21,690 nucleotides of DNA from an uncultured Clostridia bacterium (GTDB lineage: Bacteria > Bacillota > Clostridia > Christensenellales > UBA1242). Shown one piece after another: positions 1-8,630 of this stretch. A model generated the notes under the pieces. That model saw only the letters and a program-made list of their open reading frames with translations, had not been told where the DNA came from and did not search any database. The first letter of the stretch is position 1. Each line of letters starts with the position of its first letter. The stretch lies in contig CANRMV010000007.1 in NCBI GenBank assembly GCA_947631875.1, positions 1 to 21,690 on the forward strand, given 5' to 3'. The position numbers and the translations under genes were made by a program.

Positions 1-563
1 GCAATTTTGTTTTTGGCATAAAGTTTGTATTTCATGAAATCTTGATCATAAAGGTCGTCCATGTCAAACATTATCCACCTTTGTTCTTTTTCATTCCAAT
101 ATTCGTTCACCCAATGATCCAAACATTTGCCTTCGCGCAAATATCTTGCCCAGCCCGCACGGCTTCTGCAAGGAATTCCGTTTGCTTTCAATATTGCACT
201 TGTCAAAACAGAAATATATCGACAGGTTAACACAAGTTTATTCTCAAAGGGTCTTTCAAAATAAAATCCTTTTTCGTCACGTCTAAAAATTTCAGCAAAC
301 ATGGATGTCGCAGTTAAAAATATGTCATCTTCACACATTGGCGTTGTAAAATCAATATTTGAAAGGTTGCCATATTCAAAATATTTTGCACTGCCGTCTC
401 TTAGCGCCTGCTGAATAATAACGCGATGAATTGTCACACTCATGAGGTGGTGTTGCAACTCTTTAAGTGATTTTTTACATTTGTTTTCCCACAAATCAAC
501 GGCATTTTCTTTGTATTTGCCTAAATCTGTAAACATACTTGTTTGCTTATAGAAATCCAACAT
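1..563 (-). CDS. Transglutaminase-like protein, C-terminus cut by window edge
   Basis: An open frame of 187 codons starts with ATG at 563 and runs off the left edge. An AAGGA ribosome binding site lies just upstream. Residues about 110-170 match a transglutaminase-like cysteine protease core: Cys114 in LTCRYISVL, then GIPCRSRAGW, His150-Trp151 in DHWVNEYW, and Asp167 in WIMFDMDD. These are the expected Cys-His-Asp triad in the right order and spacing. No signal peptide or membrane segment is seen, so the protein is probably cytoplasmic. It lies 28 bp behind the HD-domain gene on the same strand and is probably co-transcribed with it. In bacteria this fold covers peptidases, amidases and real cross-linking enzymes. 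The substrate cannot be told from sequence. Confidence 0.8.
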   Translation of the reverse strand, partial: MLDFYKQTSMFTDLGKYKENAVDLWENKCKKSLKELQHHLMSVTIHRVIIQQALRDGSAKYFEYGNLSNIDFTTPMCEDDIFLTATSMFAEIFRRDEKGFYFERPFENKLVLTCRYISVLTSAILKANGIPCRSRAGWARYLREGKCLDHWVNEYWNEKEQRWIMFDMDDLYDQDFMKYKLYAKNKI

Positions 564-591
564 ATTAATATCCTTTTATAAACTCAATGTT

Positions 592-1254
592 CTATCTTTC
601 TGTGTTGTAATAATCATTCAATGATTTAAAGTATGGGCGAGGGGAATGCGCTTTATATTCTTCGCCTTTTTTTGTTTTTTCAAGAGGGGTGTGGGCAGGT
701 TGCAAATCGGCGTCTATGTGATCTGCAAAGTTGATGATAACAACTTCCAGCATTTTTGGCAAAACCAAAACTCCCCACTCGCTATATTCTTTCATGTGGC
801 TGCCTATCATGTGCAAAACTTGATTTTTGAATTGTCTATCTAGTTTATATTCGTTTAAATAATTTTCTATAATGTGTGCACCTTCATAAGAATGTCCCAA
901 AAGTTGAGCCCCATTCTCAAAGCAAGCATCCCCGTCTGTAATGTCATCAAAATCTTTGAGTTCTTGTGTTTTTCCTATGTCGTGAGTGAGGGCGCCAAAA
1001 ATGATGAGATCCATGTCCACCTGCAAAGTTGGATACAGCTGGCAAATGGCAATCGCATTTCTTGCAACGCAATATGTATGATATAAAAGCCCGCCTTTAA
1101 AAAAGTGGTGTGAGGTTGTTGCAGGCTTATTAAAAAGTTGTGTTTTATAATCAATCAAAACTCTTTTTGCAACATCTTTTAAAATGGGATTTTTAATTTT
1201 TTCGCAAAAATCCAAACAATTTTGATATGTCTTTTGCAAATCTTTTTTATTCAT
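592..1254 (-). CDS. HD-domain phosphohydrolase/exonuclease-like protein (YhaM type)
   Basis: This 220-aa protein carries an HD metal-dependent phosphohydrolase domain. Candidate metal ligands are His59 (GGLLYHT), His91-Asp92 (LTHDIGK), His121 (LLGHSYEG), a His near 148-153 and Asp178 (FADHID). The HHFFKGGLLYHT and THDIGKTQEL motifs resemble the C-terminal half of YhaM, a 3'-5' exoribonuclease of Firmicutes. YhaM is about 310 aa with an N-terminal OB fold, and that part is absent here. The activity may therefore be nucleotide or RNA hydrolysis without the usual nucleic-acid clamp. The start has AAGGAG about 7 bases upstream. It lies 50 bp behind the ABC pair, with no convincing terminator between, and ahead of the transglutaminase gene. 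Confidence 0.8.
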   Translation of the reverse strand: MNKKDLQKTYQNCLDFCEKIKNPILKDVAKRVLIDYKTQLFNKPATTSHHFFKGGLLYHTYCVARNAIAICQLYPTLQVDMDLIIFGALTHDIGKTQELKDFDDITDGDACFENGAQLLGHSYEGAHIIENYLNEYKLDRQFKNQVLHMIGSHMKEYSEWGVLVLPKMLEVVIINFADHIDADLQPAHTPLEKTKKGEEYKAHSPRPYFKSLNDYYNTER

Positions 1255-1304
1255 ATAGTTCTCCTTTATAGTTTTTGAAATTACTTTTTTTCATAAGGCG
1301 CTTT

Positions 1305-3026
1305 TTAAAGCCTGCTTTTATACAACTCATAATAAGAGCCATGATTTTCAATTAATTGATTATGCGTGCCAATTTCCTTGATTTTACCATTTTCTAAAAA
1401 TAATATCAAATCGGCATTTTTAATAGTGTTAAGCCTATGTGCGATTATAAACGCAAATTTGTTAGATAACATTTTGTTGTTGGCTTTGCTAACCAATCTT
1501 TCAAACTCCAAATCCAAGTTAGATGTGACTTCATCCAAAATGACGATGTCTCCATTTTTTAATATTGCTCTTGCATAATTTAAAAGTTGTTTTTCACCAA
1601 AAGACAAAACATCTGTTTCGTTATCAATTTTGCAGGCATATCCGCCGTCTAACGCCATTATTTTTTTGTGAAGACCAATTTGTTTGCAAACCTTTTGCAC
1701 ATCTTCAAATTTAGCGTTGTTCCCGTATTGCAGATTTTCTAAAATGGACATAGAAAGTACAACTGGCTGCTGAAATACAAATGAAATATGCTTTCTTAAT
1801 TCAGACAATTCATATTTTTCGTAATTTTCACCATTAATCAATATTTCGCCGCTTGTTAAAGGATAAAATCTAGGCAAAAGATTGGCTAATGTTGTTTTGC
1901 CAACGCCGCTTCTTCCAACTATTGCAACCTTTTGAGGCTTTTCCAAATTGAAAGAAATATCATTCAACACCATTTTTTGTCCATCATAAGAAAAGCAAAC
2001 ATTTTTAAATTCGATGCTTGAAACTTTTGAAAGCTTTTCATTTCCAGTTTCTTCTTCTTTTTGCAAACTGACAATTTGTAATATATTTAAAAATTGATTA
2101 TATCTGTTTGTTATATTGTGCATGTGGTCAACCATATTGCTCACACTATTGTTAATGTTTGAGAGATAATTTTCCATCATCATTATTGTCGAACTTGCGG
2201 TTGCTCCGATAATTAATTTGTTGCCACCCACAATGATTGTTGCAATAAGCGCAGCGAAACTTAATATTGCAAAAAGCATAGAATGAATGTTTATAATGCG
2301 TGATGACTTTATTGCTTTTTCTTTATTCGTTTCCAAATCGTTATAAATTTCGTTTAAATTAATTTCTTCCAATCTTAATGTTTTTGTGGTTTCATAACTT
2401 TCCAAACATTCATTAATTTTTGCCTGTAAACTGTTTATCCCGGTTTGCAGTTTGTTTTGGATTTTTGCATTTATTGAGTAAAATGGCATTAAGATTAAGT
2501 AACTTGCAAGCAAAATTCCGCCTGCTATTAAAGTGATTTGCCAATCTATAAAAAGCATAATGATTATAGTAACGATTATACTTTTTAATCTCACAGAATA
2601 TACACCCACATAATTCCAAACAAACATCTTTGAAGCATTTGCGGCTTGCGTTGTTGTTATTTGAAAAAGTTTTCCTGTTTGATTTTTTTCAACTTCACTT
2701 AGTTGTGCATCTTGTATGGCCTTAAAGATTTTATTTTTTATTTGTCTGTCATTGTCCATATAAACTTTGCGTCTTACAATTTCACTGTGAATAGACATCA
2801 CAAAAACCAGCACAACCATAAGTATAAGTGCGGCAGTTAAAGCCACAACCATTGTTATATTTTTAGCCGGCAAATATTTGTCTATAATGGCAGAATAAAT
2901 AATTGGATAAAGAATCGTGTAAGGCAGGGACAGGAGGGCGATATAAATCCCCACAGCAAGAGTTTTTTTGTAATTGCTTGTGAAGTAGAACATCTCTTTT
3001 GTTTTCTTTTGTTTACGCATAATCAT
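1305..3026 (-). CDS. ABC exporter half-transporter, canonical ATPase subunit
   Basis: This 573-aa protein has a six-helix ABC exporter membrane domain (about residues 20-300) fused to an ATPase domain. Walker A is GRSGVGKTT at 371-379, the Q-loop Gln is near 420, the signature is LSFGEKQ at 474-480, Walker B ends in Asp498-Glu499 (VILDEV), and the H-loop is His530. The catalytic Glu is present, so this is the active subunit of a probable heterodimer with the upstream gene. Its start overlaps that gene by 14 bp; a second in-frame ATG two codons later is equally possible, and no strong ribosome binding site decides between them. There is no N-terminal C39 peptidase, so it does not process a leader peptide itself. 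Substrate unknown; drug, lipid and peptide exporters all look like this. Confidence 0.9.
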   Translation of the reverse strand: MIMRKQKKTKEMFYFTSNYKKTLAVGIYIALLSLPYTILYPIIYSAIIDKYLPAKNITMVVALTAALILMVVLVFVMSIHSEIVRRKVYMDNDRQIKNKIFKAIQDAQLSEVEKNQTGKLFQITTTQAANASKMFVWNYVGVYSVRLKSIIVTIIIMLFIDWQITLIAGGILLASYLILMPFYSINAKIQNKLQTGINSLQAKINECLESYETTKTLRLEEINLNEIYNDLETNKEKAIKSSRIINIHSMLFAILSFAALIATIIVGGNKLIIGATASSTIMMMENYLSNINNSVSNMVDHMHNITNRYNQFLNILQIVSLQKEEETGNEKLSKVSSIEFKNVCFSYDGQKMVLNDISFNLEKPQKVAIVGRSGVGKTTLANLLPRFYPLTSGEILINGENYEKYELSELRKHISFVFQQPVVLSMSILENLQYGNNAKFEDVQKVCKQIGLHKKIMALDGGYACKIDNETDVLSFGEKQLLNYARAILKNGDIVILDEVTSNLDLEFERLVSKANNKMLSNKFAFIIAHRLNTIKNADLILFLENGKIKEIGTHNQLIENHGSYYELYKSRL

Positions 3027-4767
3027 CCCCCAAATTATCCGAACTCAAATTAACCAGTTGTTTATATTTTTCATTTGATAAAAGGATATTGTGTGTGGAG
3101 CAAACCGCTTTTTTGTTGTCTAAAAAAAGCACTTTGTTGCATTTTGGTGCAATTTCAATATTGTGGGTCACAAAGATTTGAGTGTAATCATCCTGTTTTA
3201 ATAAATTTTCCAAAATTTCATTTTTATTTTTAATATCAATAGCACTAAACGAGTCGTCAAAAAGCATTATATTTTTGGGTTCGGCAAAGGCTCTCGCCAA
3301 AACTATTCTTTGTTTTTGCCCTTTTGAAACGGTTGCACCATTTCCACCGATCAGCGTGTTTTCTTGATTTATAAAGGCTTGAACCTCTTGTTTGATTTTA
3401 AAAAATTCAAGAATGCTGCCAACGTCTGCTTTGTTGTTTAATAAGGTTATGTTGTCTGTTATGCTTTTAGAGAACAAATAAGATTCTTGCAGTATTAAAC
3501 ACATATTCTCGCGCAACGACATCTTATTCAATTCTTTTAACTCAATCCCACCAATTTTTATGCTGCCAGAATAATCATAAAAACCAGTTAATGTTTTTAA
3601 CAAAATCGTTTTTCCGCTTCCGGTTGGCCCAATTATCGCAACTTTTTCATTGCTTTTTATTTCAAAATTTAAATTTTTTAAAATGGTGGTGTTGTTTAAT
3701 TTAATCGTTACATTTTCAAACTTAATATCAAAATTGTCTTTGTTGAAGGGTATAGTTCCAGAATTTTCAATTTTTGCATTAAATATTTCTTGTAGGCGGC
3801 CATATGACACAAAGTAGGAGTTTATAAATTCCATCAATTCCGCCATGTTATTTAAAGCATTTATAATTTTATTTGCATAACTTATTGTCACATAAATTGC
3901 ACCAACGGTGATTATATCATAATAATAGAGTATAAATCCCAAAATAAAAATTAATGGGACTTGCATTCTATTTAAAAAACTACTAACAAACAGTTTGTAT
4001 TTTGAATCAAAAGCAGTTTTTTCTGCACTCAAATCATAATATTTTTGATTAATCTGTTCAAATTTTTTGTATTCTTCTTCTTGCAAGTTATTAATTTTAA
4101 AAAATTTTGCATTGGAATAGTTGTCTGTTGTTTTGGAATATAATTCTTTTTGAATTTTCATTAATTCTTTTGTTTTTTTCTTGGCCCCTTTTATGTAGAT
4201 AAACGAAAATAAAACAATTAACAAGATAGAAAACAAAAGAACAAGTGAAAGATAAGCATTCAAATTGACGATGTTGATAAAAGCAAATATCAAAATTAAT
4301 GCTATATCAAAAATGTAAGTTAGTTGTCTGTCGAACAAATCAATTATATTTTTAACATCGTCCGAAGAATTTTGAATATAACTTGCTATCGATGAGTTGT
4401 GATATTCGTTAAATTGTAACAGTTGTATATGCTTTATAACTTCAATTTTCAACTGATTTCGCGCGCTTTCCACAATACGAACACGCAAAACATTTCTTAT
4501 GTATTTACACAGCACAATAACAATCTGCAAAATTGCCAGCGAAATGCAAATAAATGCAATTAAATTTAAATTTCCATTAAATGAATCAAAAATTTGACCC
4601 AAAAATTGATTGTTGCTTTTGTGACCAATAACGCTGTCTATAAAATATTGAATTACTATTGGGATGTAGGTTACTGCATAATTTATGATTATGCTAAGCA
4701 AAAAATACAGCACAATTAAAAAAGCAGATTTTTTAAAAATTTTTAAAATTATTTTAGACAACTTCAT
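3013..4767 (-). CDS. ABC exporter half-transporter, degenerate ATPase subunit
   Basis: This 584-aa transmembrane-plus-ATPase fusion starts at the ATG at 4767; an in-frame TTG at 4776 would lie within or next to the promoter. It shows Walker A GPTGSGKT, signature VSKGQKQ and H-loop FVTHN, but Walker B reads IMLFDDSF, with Asp where the catalytic Glu normally sits. That substitution, together with an atypical signature in the partner, is the pattern of heterodimeric exporters with one weak ATP site (TM287/288, LmrCD, BmrCD type). It is followed by, and overlaps, the canonical subunit. No ribosome binding site precedes the ATG, while a good promoter ends 10 bases before it, so translation may be leaderless. 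Substrate unknown. Confidence 0.9.
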   Translation of the reverse strand: MKLSKIILKIFKKSAFLIVLYFLLSIIINYAVTYIPIVIQYFIDSVIGHKSNNQFLGQIFDSFNGNLNLIAFICISLAILQIVIVLCKYIRNVLRVRIVESARNQLKIEVIKHIQLLQFNEYHNSSIASYIQNSSDDVKNIIDLFDRQLTYIFDIALILIFAFINIVNLNAYLSLVLLFSILLIVLFSFIYIKGAKKKTKELMKIQKELYSKTTDNYSNAKFFKINNLQEEEYKKFEQINQKYYDLSAEKTAFDSKYKLFVSSFLNRMQVPLIFILGFILYYYDIITVGAIYVTISYANKIINALNNMAELMEFINSYFVSYGRLQEIFNAKIENSGTIPFNKDNFDIKFENVTIKLNNTTILKNLNFEIKSNEKVAIIGPTGSGKTILLKTLTGFYDYSGSIKIGGIELKELNKMSLRENMCLILQESYLFSKSITDNITLLNNKADVGSILEFFKIKQEVQAFINQENTLIGGNGATVSKGQKQRIVLARAFAEPKNIMLFDDSFSAIDIKNKNEILENLLKQDDYTQIFVTHNIEIAPKCNKVLFLDNKKAVCSTHNILLSNEKYKQLVNLSSDNLGDDYA

Positions 4768-4776
4768 GGCAAACAA

Positions 4777-4806
4777 AGTATATCATAAAATAAAATTTGT
4801 TGTCAA
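4777..4806 (-). promoter_or_regulatory. Promoter of the ABC exporter pair, leaderless arrangement
   Basis: Read on the minus strand: TTGACA at 4806-4801, an 18-bp spacer, and TATACT at 4782-4777 preceded by TGA (extended -10). The ATG at 4767 begins 10 bases after the -10, so transcription should start 0-4 bases before the start codon. There is no room for a ribosome binding site. It lies in the 58-bp gap between the ATP-grasp and ABC genes, so the exporter can be expressed apart from the ligase. Confidence 0.65.
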
Positions 4807-4825
4807 ACACAAAAGAAGATGAAAC

Positions 4826-5653
4826 TCATTTTTTCATATAATCATAAACGGCTTTTTTGAAGTTTTTCAAAAACTTTTCTGAAACTTCTCTGTCAATTAA
4901 AAGCAAGTTCATGTTTGGGCAGGTGTGGGCAAATTCAAGAAGCAGCATTTCGTTTTCATTAACACGCAAAAAGTCCACGCGACTGATACTGCAAGTGGCG
5001 CCGTTTAAATCCATAAGTTTTTTCGCTTCATTTATGTATTTTCGTGCTGGTTTAAACATGTGTGGAGTTGGATAGTCCGGCCATTTGTGAGGGGCATATT
5101 CCACTGCATACTGATATTGATTGTTTATGAAATAAAGTTGCACTTCGGAAATGAAATCAATTTTTGGCTGTAAAATTTCTTTATTCAATTTCAAATCTTT
5201 GAGGTCTTTGCGTGAAACCTCTTGCATTCCAAAGCCCTCATAGGAAACAAAAGGCTTTTTTATGTATTTGTCCACTTTTGGCAAAAGGTTTATATCTTTC
5301 ATGTTGTCGATTGTTGGCACAACCTCAAAGCCTTGTTTATAAAGGTCAACCAAATATTTTTTGCCGATTGTGTTAAATTTCAACTTTCCGTCATTGGAGC
5401 AAACAATTTTGCAATTTGTTTTTTCAATCTTTTTCATCAAAGTTTGAACATCTTTGAAAAATTGTTCCACCTTGTCCTCGCTTAAATACCACGCATTTTT
5501 AAAGATGATCAAATCATAATATTTTTCCACAGGAAAAGTTACAGGAAAATCCAAAAGGTCAACATGATGACCATCTTTTGAAAAAGATTTTGCAATAACA
5601 TAATCTTCTCTTGTGCAAACCTCTCTAAAACTTGTTATAATTCCAATATTCAT
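4826..5653 (-). CDS. ATP-grasp family ligase (RimK/glutathione synthetase-like)
   Basis: This 275-aa protein has the ATP-grasp plan. An N-terminal Rossmann-like part (MNIGIITSFRE) is followed by a lysine and glycine-rich loop (YIKKPFVSYEGFGMQEV, residues 130-146) that should hold ATP. A strand-rich core includes LQPKID, and a C-terminal metal site is likely around Glu240 and Asn247/Asn249 (LLLEFAHTCPNMN). Enzymes of this family join a carboxylate to an amine or thiol using ATP. The start has a strong AAAGGAGG site (5660-5667). It is the first gene of the minus-strand cluster and sits directly ahead of an ABC exporter, which could suggest that it modifies an exported compound. No precursor peptide is visible nearby. 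The family is fairly sure, the substrate is not. Confidence 0.75.
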   Translation of the reverse strand: MNIGIITSFREVCTREDYVIAKSFSKDGHHVDLLDFPVTFPVEKYYDLIIFKNAWYLSEDKVEQFFKDVQTLMKKIEKTNCKIVCSNDGKLKFNTIGKKYLVDLYKQGFEVVPTIDNMKDINLLPKVDKYIKKPFVSYEGFGMQEVSRKDLKDLKLNKEILQPKIDFISEVQLYFINNQYQYAVEYAPHKWPDYPTPHMFKPARKYINEAKKLMDLNGATCSISRVDFLRVNENEMLLLEFAHTCPNMNLLLIDREVSEKFLKNFKKAVYDYMKK

Positions 5654-5671
5654 ATAAAACCTCCTTTAACG

Positions 5672-5699
5672 ATTATAACATAAGCAAAAGAAAACTCAA
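5672..5699 (-). promoter_or_regulatory. Promoter of the ATP-grasp gene
   Basis: On the minus strand TTGAGT (5699-5694), 16 bp, then TATAAT (5677-5672) preceded by TGT, an extended -10. It lies 18 bases before the start codon, with AAAGGAGG between. Confidence 0.65.
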
Positions 5700-5737
5700 A
5701 TCATTTTAAACTTTGAAAAATTATTCTTCTTTAAAAA

Positions 5738-5766
5738 TTGCAAAGTTTTTTGTTTTATGTTATTAT
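5738..5766 (+). promoter_or_regulatory. Promoter of the threonine aldolase gene
   Basis: TTGCAA (5738-5743), 17-bp spacer, TATTAT (5761-5766) preceded by TGT (extended -10). It is divergent from the ATP-grasp promoter, and the AAGGAGAGGG ribosome binding site follows before the ATG at 5796. Confidence 0.65.
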
Positions 5767-5795
5767 AAAAATGAAAATATTTTAAGGAGAGGGAA

Positions 5796-6821
5796 ATGAT
5801 AGTTGATTTTTCAAGTGACACAACAGCCGGTGTTAGCGATGAGATTATGAATGCGGTTGTTGCTGCAAACAAAGGGTGTGAACTTGGATATTTTAAAGAC
5901 GAACACACAAAAAACGTCAAAAAGTGGGTGCAAAGTCAATTCACTGTGCCGGTTGAAGTTGCATTAATTTCAAACGGAACTGCTGTTAATATCTTGGCGC
6001 TTAGAACAATGACAAATGGTGTTTGTTCAATTATCTGCACCGACACAACACATATCGCTCATTCGGAAATGGGTGCAACAGAGCATTCGCTTGGCACAAA
6101 AATATTGACGGTTTCTGACGAGTTTGGAAAGATAACAGTTGGCAAAATAAAAAAGGCCATTTCAACGCTGGGGCACAATCCACCAATTAAGATTGTGGCA
6201 TTTTCCCAAGCAACAGAACTTGGAACAACTTACACTCCAAAAGAAATCAAAAGGATTTGCGATTTTGCACATGCAAAAAATATGTTCGTTTATTTTGATG
6301 GTGCAAGAGTGGCGAACTCCCTTGCCTATTTAAAATGTTCTCTCAAAGAACTAGTTCAAGACACAGGCATTGATGCCTTCACAATCGGCGGAAATAAAAA
6401 TGGTTGCATGTTTGGAGAAATAGCGGTTTTTGTCAATCCAGAATTATTCAAAGATGTGGAAAAATATCAAAAACAACTGGCGCTAACTTTTTCAAAAACA
6501 AGATTTTTTGCTTCGCAGTTTGAGGCCTATTTCAAAGGTGACTTGTGGCTAAAAAATGCTCAACATGCCAATCAAATGGCAAAATATTTGGAGCAAGAAT
6601 TAAAAAAGATAGGGCTTGAAATTGTTTATCCCGTTGAAAGCAATATGGTTTTTACGAAAATTGAATATCCGCTATTTAAAGCCCTTACAAAAAATTACAT
6701 ACTAAGTTATTCAAACAAAGTTAAAAAAATTGTTCGTCTTATGACAAATTTTAAAACGACGCGTGAAGAAGTTGACAGTTTTATTAAGGCAATCAAAACG
6801 TTGAAAAAGGAAAACGATTAA
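5796..6821 (+). CDS. ltaE: Low-specificity L-threonine aldolase, PLP-dependent
   Basis: This 341-aa fold-type I PLP enzyme is of the threonine aldolase/beta-eliminating lyase family, which cleaves threonine or allo-threonine to glycine and acetaldehyde. The PLP lysine is Lys201 in TIGGNKNGCMFGE. Asp168 and Arg171 of YFDGARVANSLA bind the cofactor, His86 in DTTHIAHSE should stack on the ring, and SNGTAVNILALR near 59-70 is the phosphate-binding region. The length is normal. The start has AAGGAGAGGG five bases upstream. It is transcribed away from the ATP-grasp gene. Its TAA is followed with no gap by another ATG. Stereospecificity cannot be read from sequence. Confidence 0.92.
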   Translation: MIVDFSSDTTAGVSDEIMNAVVAANKGCELGYFKDEHTKNVKKWVQSQFTVPVEVALISNGTAVNILALRTMTNGVCSIICTDTTHIAHSEMGATEHSLGTKILTVSDEFGKITVGKIKKAISTLGHNPPIKIVAFSQATELGTTYTPKEIKRICDFAHAKNMFVYFDGARVANSLAYLKCSLKELVQDTGIDAFTIGGNKNGCMFGEIAVFVNPELFKDVEKYQKQLALTFSKTRFFASQFEAYFKGDLWLKNAQHANQMAKYLEQELKKIGLEIVYPVESNMVFTKIEYPLFKALTKNYILSYSNKVKKIVRLMTNFKTTREEVDSFIKAIKTLKKEND

Positions 6822-6950
6822 ATGAAAGAAAAAATTGAAAACGATTTGCTTGAAAGTTTTAGAGAAAAATATAGCCAAAAAAAGAACATCAACTTACAGC
6901 GAAAACTGAAAACTCAATCCATTTGCGATGTTTGTTGCTTGGATAAATAA
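6822..6950 (+). CDS. Small 42-aa reading frame directly after threonine aldolase
   Basis: An ATG begins at the base after the threonine aldolase stop, with AAGGA ten bases upstream, giving a charged 42-aa peptide that ends CDVCCLDK. A second frame starting at ATG 6928 continues for 33 codons (FVAWINKKYLTKK to YGFEGGEL) up to 7029. The two frames overlap, so this may be one gene broken by a frameshift, or a degraded tail. I do not recognise either part. The ribosome binding site and zero spacing argue that at least the first frame is translated. Confidence 0.4.
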   Translation: MKEKIENDLLESFREKYSQKKNINLQRKLKTQSICDVCCLDK

Positions 6951-7043
6951 AAAATATTTAACAAAAAAAGTTTTGCAAGCATTTTCACAAAAGCCAATTT
7001 TGTATGGATTTGAAGGTGGGGAGTTGTAAATAAAATCAAAAAA

Positions 7044-7070
7044 ATAAAAAGGCGAAACTTGCCTTTTTTA
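7044..7070. terminator. Bidirectional terminator between convergent genes
   Basis: The stem AAAAAGGC/GCCTTTTT (7046-7053 with 7061-7068) has a 7-base loop and A/T tracts on both sides. It serves the plus-strand threonine aldolase unit and overlaps the stop codon of the minus-strand phosphoesterase. Confidence 0.75.
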
Positions 7071-7661
7071 TTTAACAACCATATTCAAATTTTCATCTTT
7101 ATCCCAATATTTTTCTTTCAAATGCATCAAATATTGTATATCTTTTTCACTATAAAGCCAAAAATGGTTCAAATCACAGCCCACATTTATTCCAAAAGGC
7201 TTGTAAAGTCCACCTGTGCGGTGCATGTGCCCAAAAAGATTAAACACACCCTTTTTGTAATTGATTGGTTTGTGAGTTAAGAAAAAATCTTGACCGTTAA
7301 ATTTTACTGTCATGTTTTTTTGCACATCTTTGAAGCCAAGTTGCAAACAGTAATTTCGGAAATTTTCATAGTTATCATCAAAATAATATTTCACAACTCT
7401 ATCTTCGTTGTTGCCCATGATTAAAACCACTTGTGCCTTTATTTTTTTGACATAAGAAAGTGCTTTTTTCCAGCCATCATAGCCTTCACCATCACAATCA
7501 ACAAAATCTCCAATAACAAAAATTGTGTCATCTTTTTTTGCCTGCTTGTTCCAAGTTTTAATGACAAATTTATCAAACTTTTTTGCATTTTTAAAATGCC
7601 TAAAATCATGTATTAAGTCCGCCTCATTATAAAAGTGAGTGTCGCTTGTAAAGAAAAACAT
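7068..7661 (-). CDS. Calcineurin-like metallophosphoesterase
   Basis: This 197-aa protein shows all core motifs of the superfamily: SDTHF near the N-terminus, GDFVD, GNNED, THKP and GHMHR, which together form a two-metal site. No membrane segment is seen. I chose the ATG at 7661 (MFFFTSDTHF) rather than the one four codons earlier, because the earlier ATG lies inside the sequence GGAGGAAGAT, which is an ideal ribosome binding site for the later start. Small proteins of this kind are phosphodiesterases or phosphatases of broad range; the cognate substrate is unknown. It has its own promoter and sits downstream of two other minus-strand genes. Confidence 0.88.
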   Translation of the reverse strand: MFFFTSDTHFYNEADLIHDFRHFKNAKKFDKFVIKTWNKQAKKDDTIFVIGDFVDCDGEGYDGWKKALSYVKKIKAQVVLIMGNNEDRVVKYYFDDNYENFRNYCLQLGFKDVQKNMTVKFNGQDFFLTHKPINYKKGVFNLFGHMHRTGGLYKPFGINVGCDLNHFWLYSEKDIQYLMHLKEKYWDKDENLNMVVK

Positions 7662-7701
7662 ATCTTCCTCCATTTATTTTAGCATTATAACACAAATTTA
7701 C

Positions 7702-7730
7702 ATTATAACAAACAAATGTTTTTGTGTTAA
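7702..7730 (-). promoter_or_regulatory. Promoter of the metallophosphoesterase gene
   Basis: On the minus strand TTAACA (7730-7725), 17 bp, TATAAT (7707-7702) preceded by TGT. A second TATAAT, also preceded by TGT, lies 18 bp nearer the gene (7689-7684), so two start points are possible. Confidence 0.6.
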
Positions 7731-7754
7731 TCTTAAAAGAAACATTTGTGCCGT

Positions 7755-8630
7755 TTAGAATAAAATAGTTTCTTTCATTTCAATTCCAAGTTTGTTTTGT
7801 ATGCCAACGCCATGATAGTCGCTTCCGCCACTTATTAAAAATTTGTTCTGTTTTGCAAATTTCAGCAAAGCATCTGTTTGGCTTTGTGTTGCCGATGGAT
7901 GAAAACACTCTATTCCGTCAAGGTTAATGGCTTCATTAAGATTTGATATAAAATTTTGAACTAGATTAATTTTGTCATCATCATTTTTGCCATATCCTAT
8001 TCCATAATTAAAGGGGTGAGCCAAGAAAACTTTTCCGCCAGATTTTCTTATCACATTTGCAACTTTGCTCACACTTGGATAATAAAGGTGAGCGGGGAAA
8101 TAGAAATCGCTTGTTTTATCAGCCATGCAAATGCGTGAGAAAAGTTTATAATTGTTCCAAACTTCATCAGGAAAAAATTTTTTGTTTTCTGGGTGGCAAA
8201 AAATATGTTCTTTTATAAAATAAACCGCACTATTTTTCTTTAAAAATTCATATCCAACTTTTCCTTTATATGTAATTCCTAAATTTTTAAAGGTTGTTAA
8301 TAATTGTGCGAATTGCGCCTTGTAAATCTCGTCAAAAATTTTATCATAGTTGAGTTCGTTTAAAAATTTTTGCATTTTGTTGCAATCGATGCCATATCCA
8401 AGAAGTTCAATGCAAGTTTCGCCAAAAGCACAGTGCATTTCAATGCCCGTTAAAATTCGGCCGGTGAAAAGTTTTGAGGTTTCAAACTTTTTCAAAATGT
8501 TATAGGCTTCAACGGTGTTATGGTCAGTTATTGATATTAAACTTAATTTTTGTTTTTGGGCCAACTTCAAAACTTCTTGAACAGATGTGTGTCCATCGGA
8601 GTTGTTTGTGTGAATATGTAAATCAATCAT
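7755..8630 (-). CDS. PHP-domain phosphoesterase
   Basis: This 291-aa PHP-domain protein begins MIDLHIHTNNSDG, giving metal ligands His5, His7 and Asp12. They are followed by ITDHNTVEAY (Asp-His), GIEMH (Glu), LAHPF (His) and GGSDYHG (Asp, His). This is the full metal set of stand-alone PHP phosphoesterases such as YciV/RnaAM, which act on nucleotides or RNA 5' ends. The start overlaps the end of the acyltransferase gene by 8 bp and uses AAGGAAAG inside it, so the two are translationally coupled. The pairing with a sugar-type acyltransferase has no obvious functional link. The exact substrate is unknown. Confidence 0.85.
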   Translation of the reverse strand: MIDLHIHTNNSDGHTSVQEVLKLAQKQKLSLISITDHNTVEAYNILKKFETSKLFTGRILTGIEMHCAFGETCIELLGYGIDCNKMQKFLNELNYDKIFDEIYKAQFAQLLTTFKNLGITYKGKVGYEFLKKNSAVYFIKEHIFCHPENKKFFPDEVWNNYKLFSRICMADKTSDFYFPAHLYYPSVSKVANVIRKSGGKVFLAHPFNYGIGYGKNDDDKINLVQNFISNLNEAINLDGIECFHPSATQSQTDALLKFAKQNKFLISGGSDYHGVGIQNKLGIEMKETILF

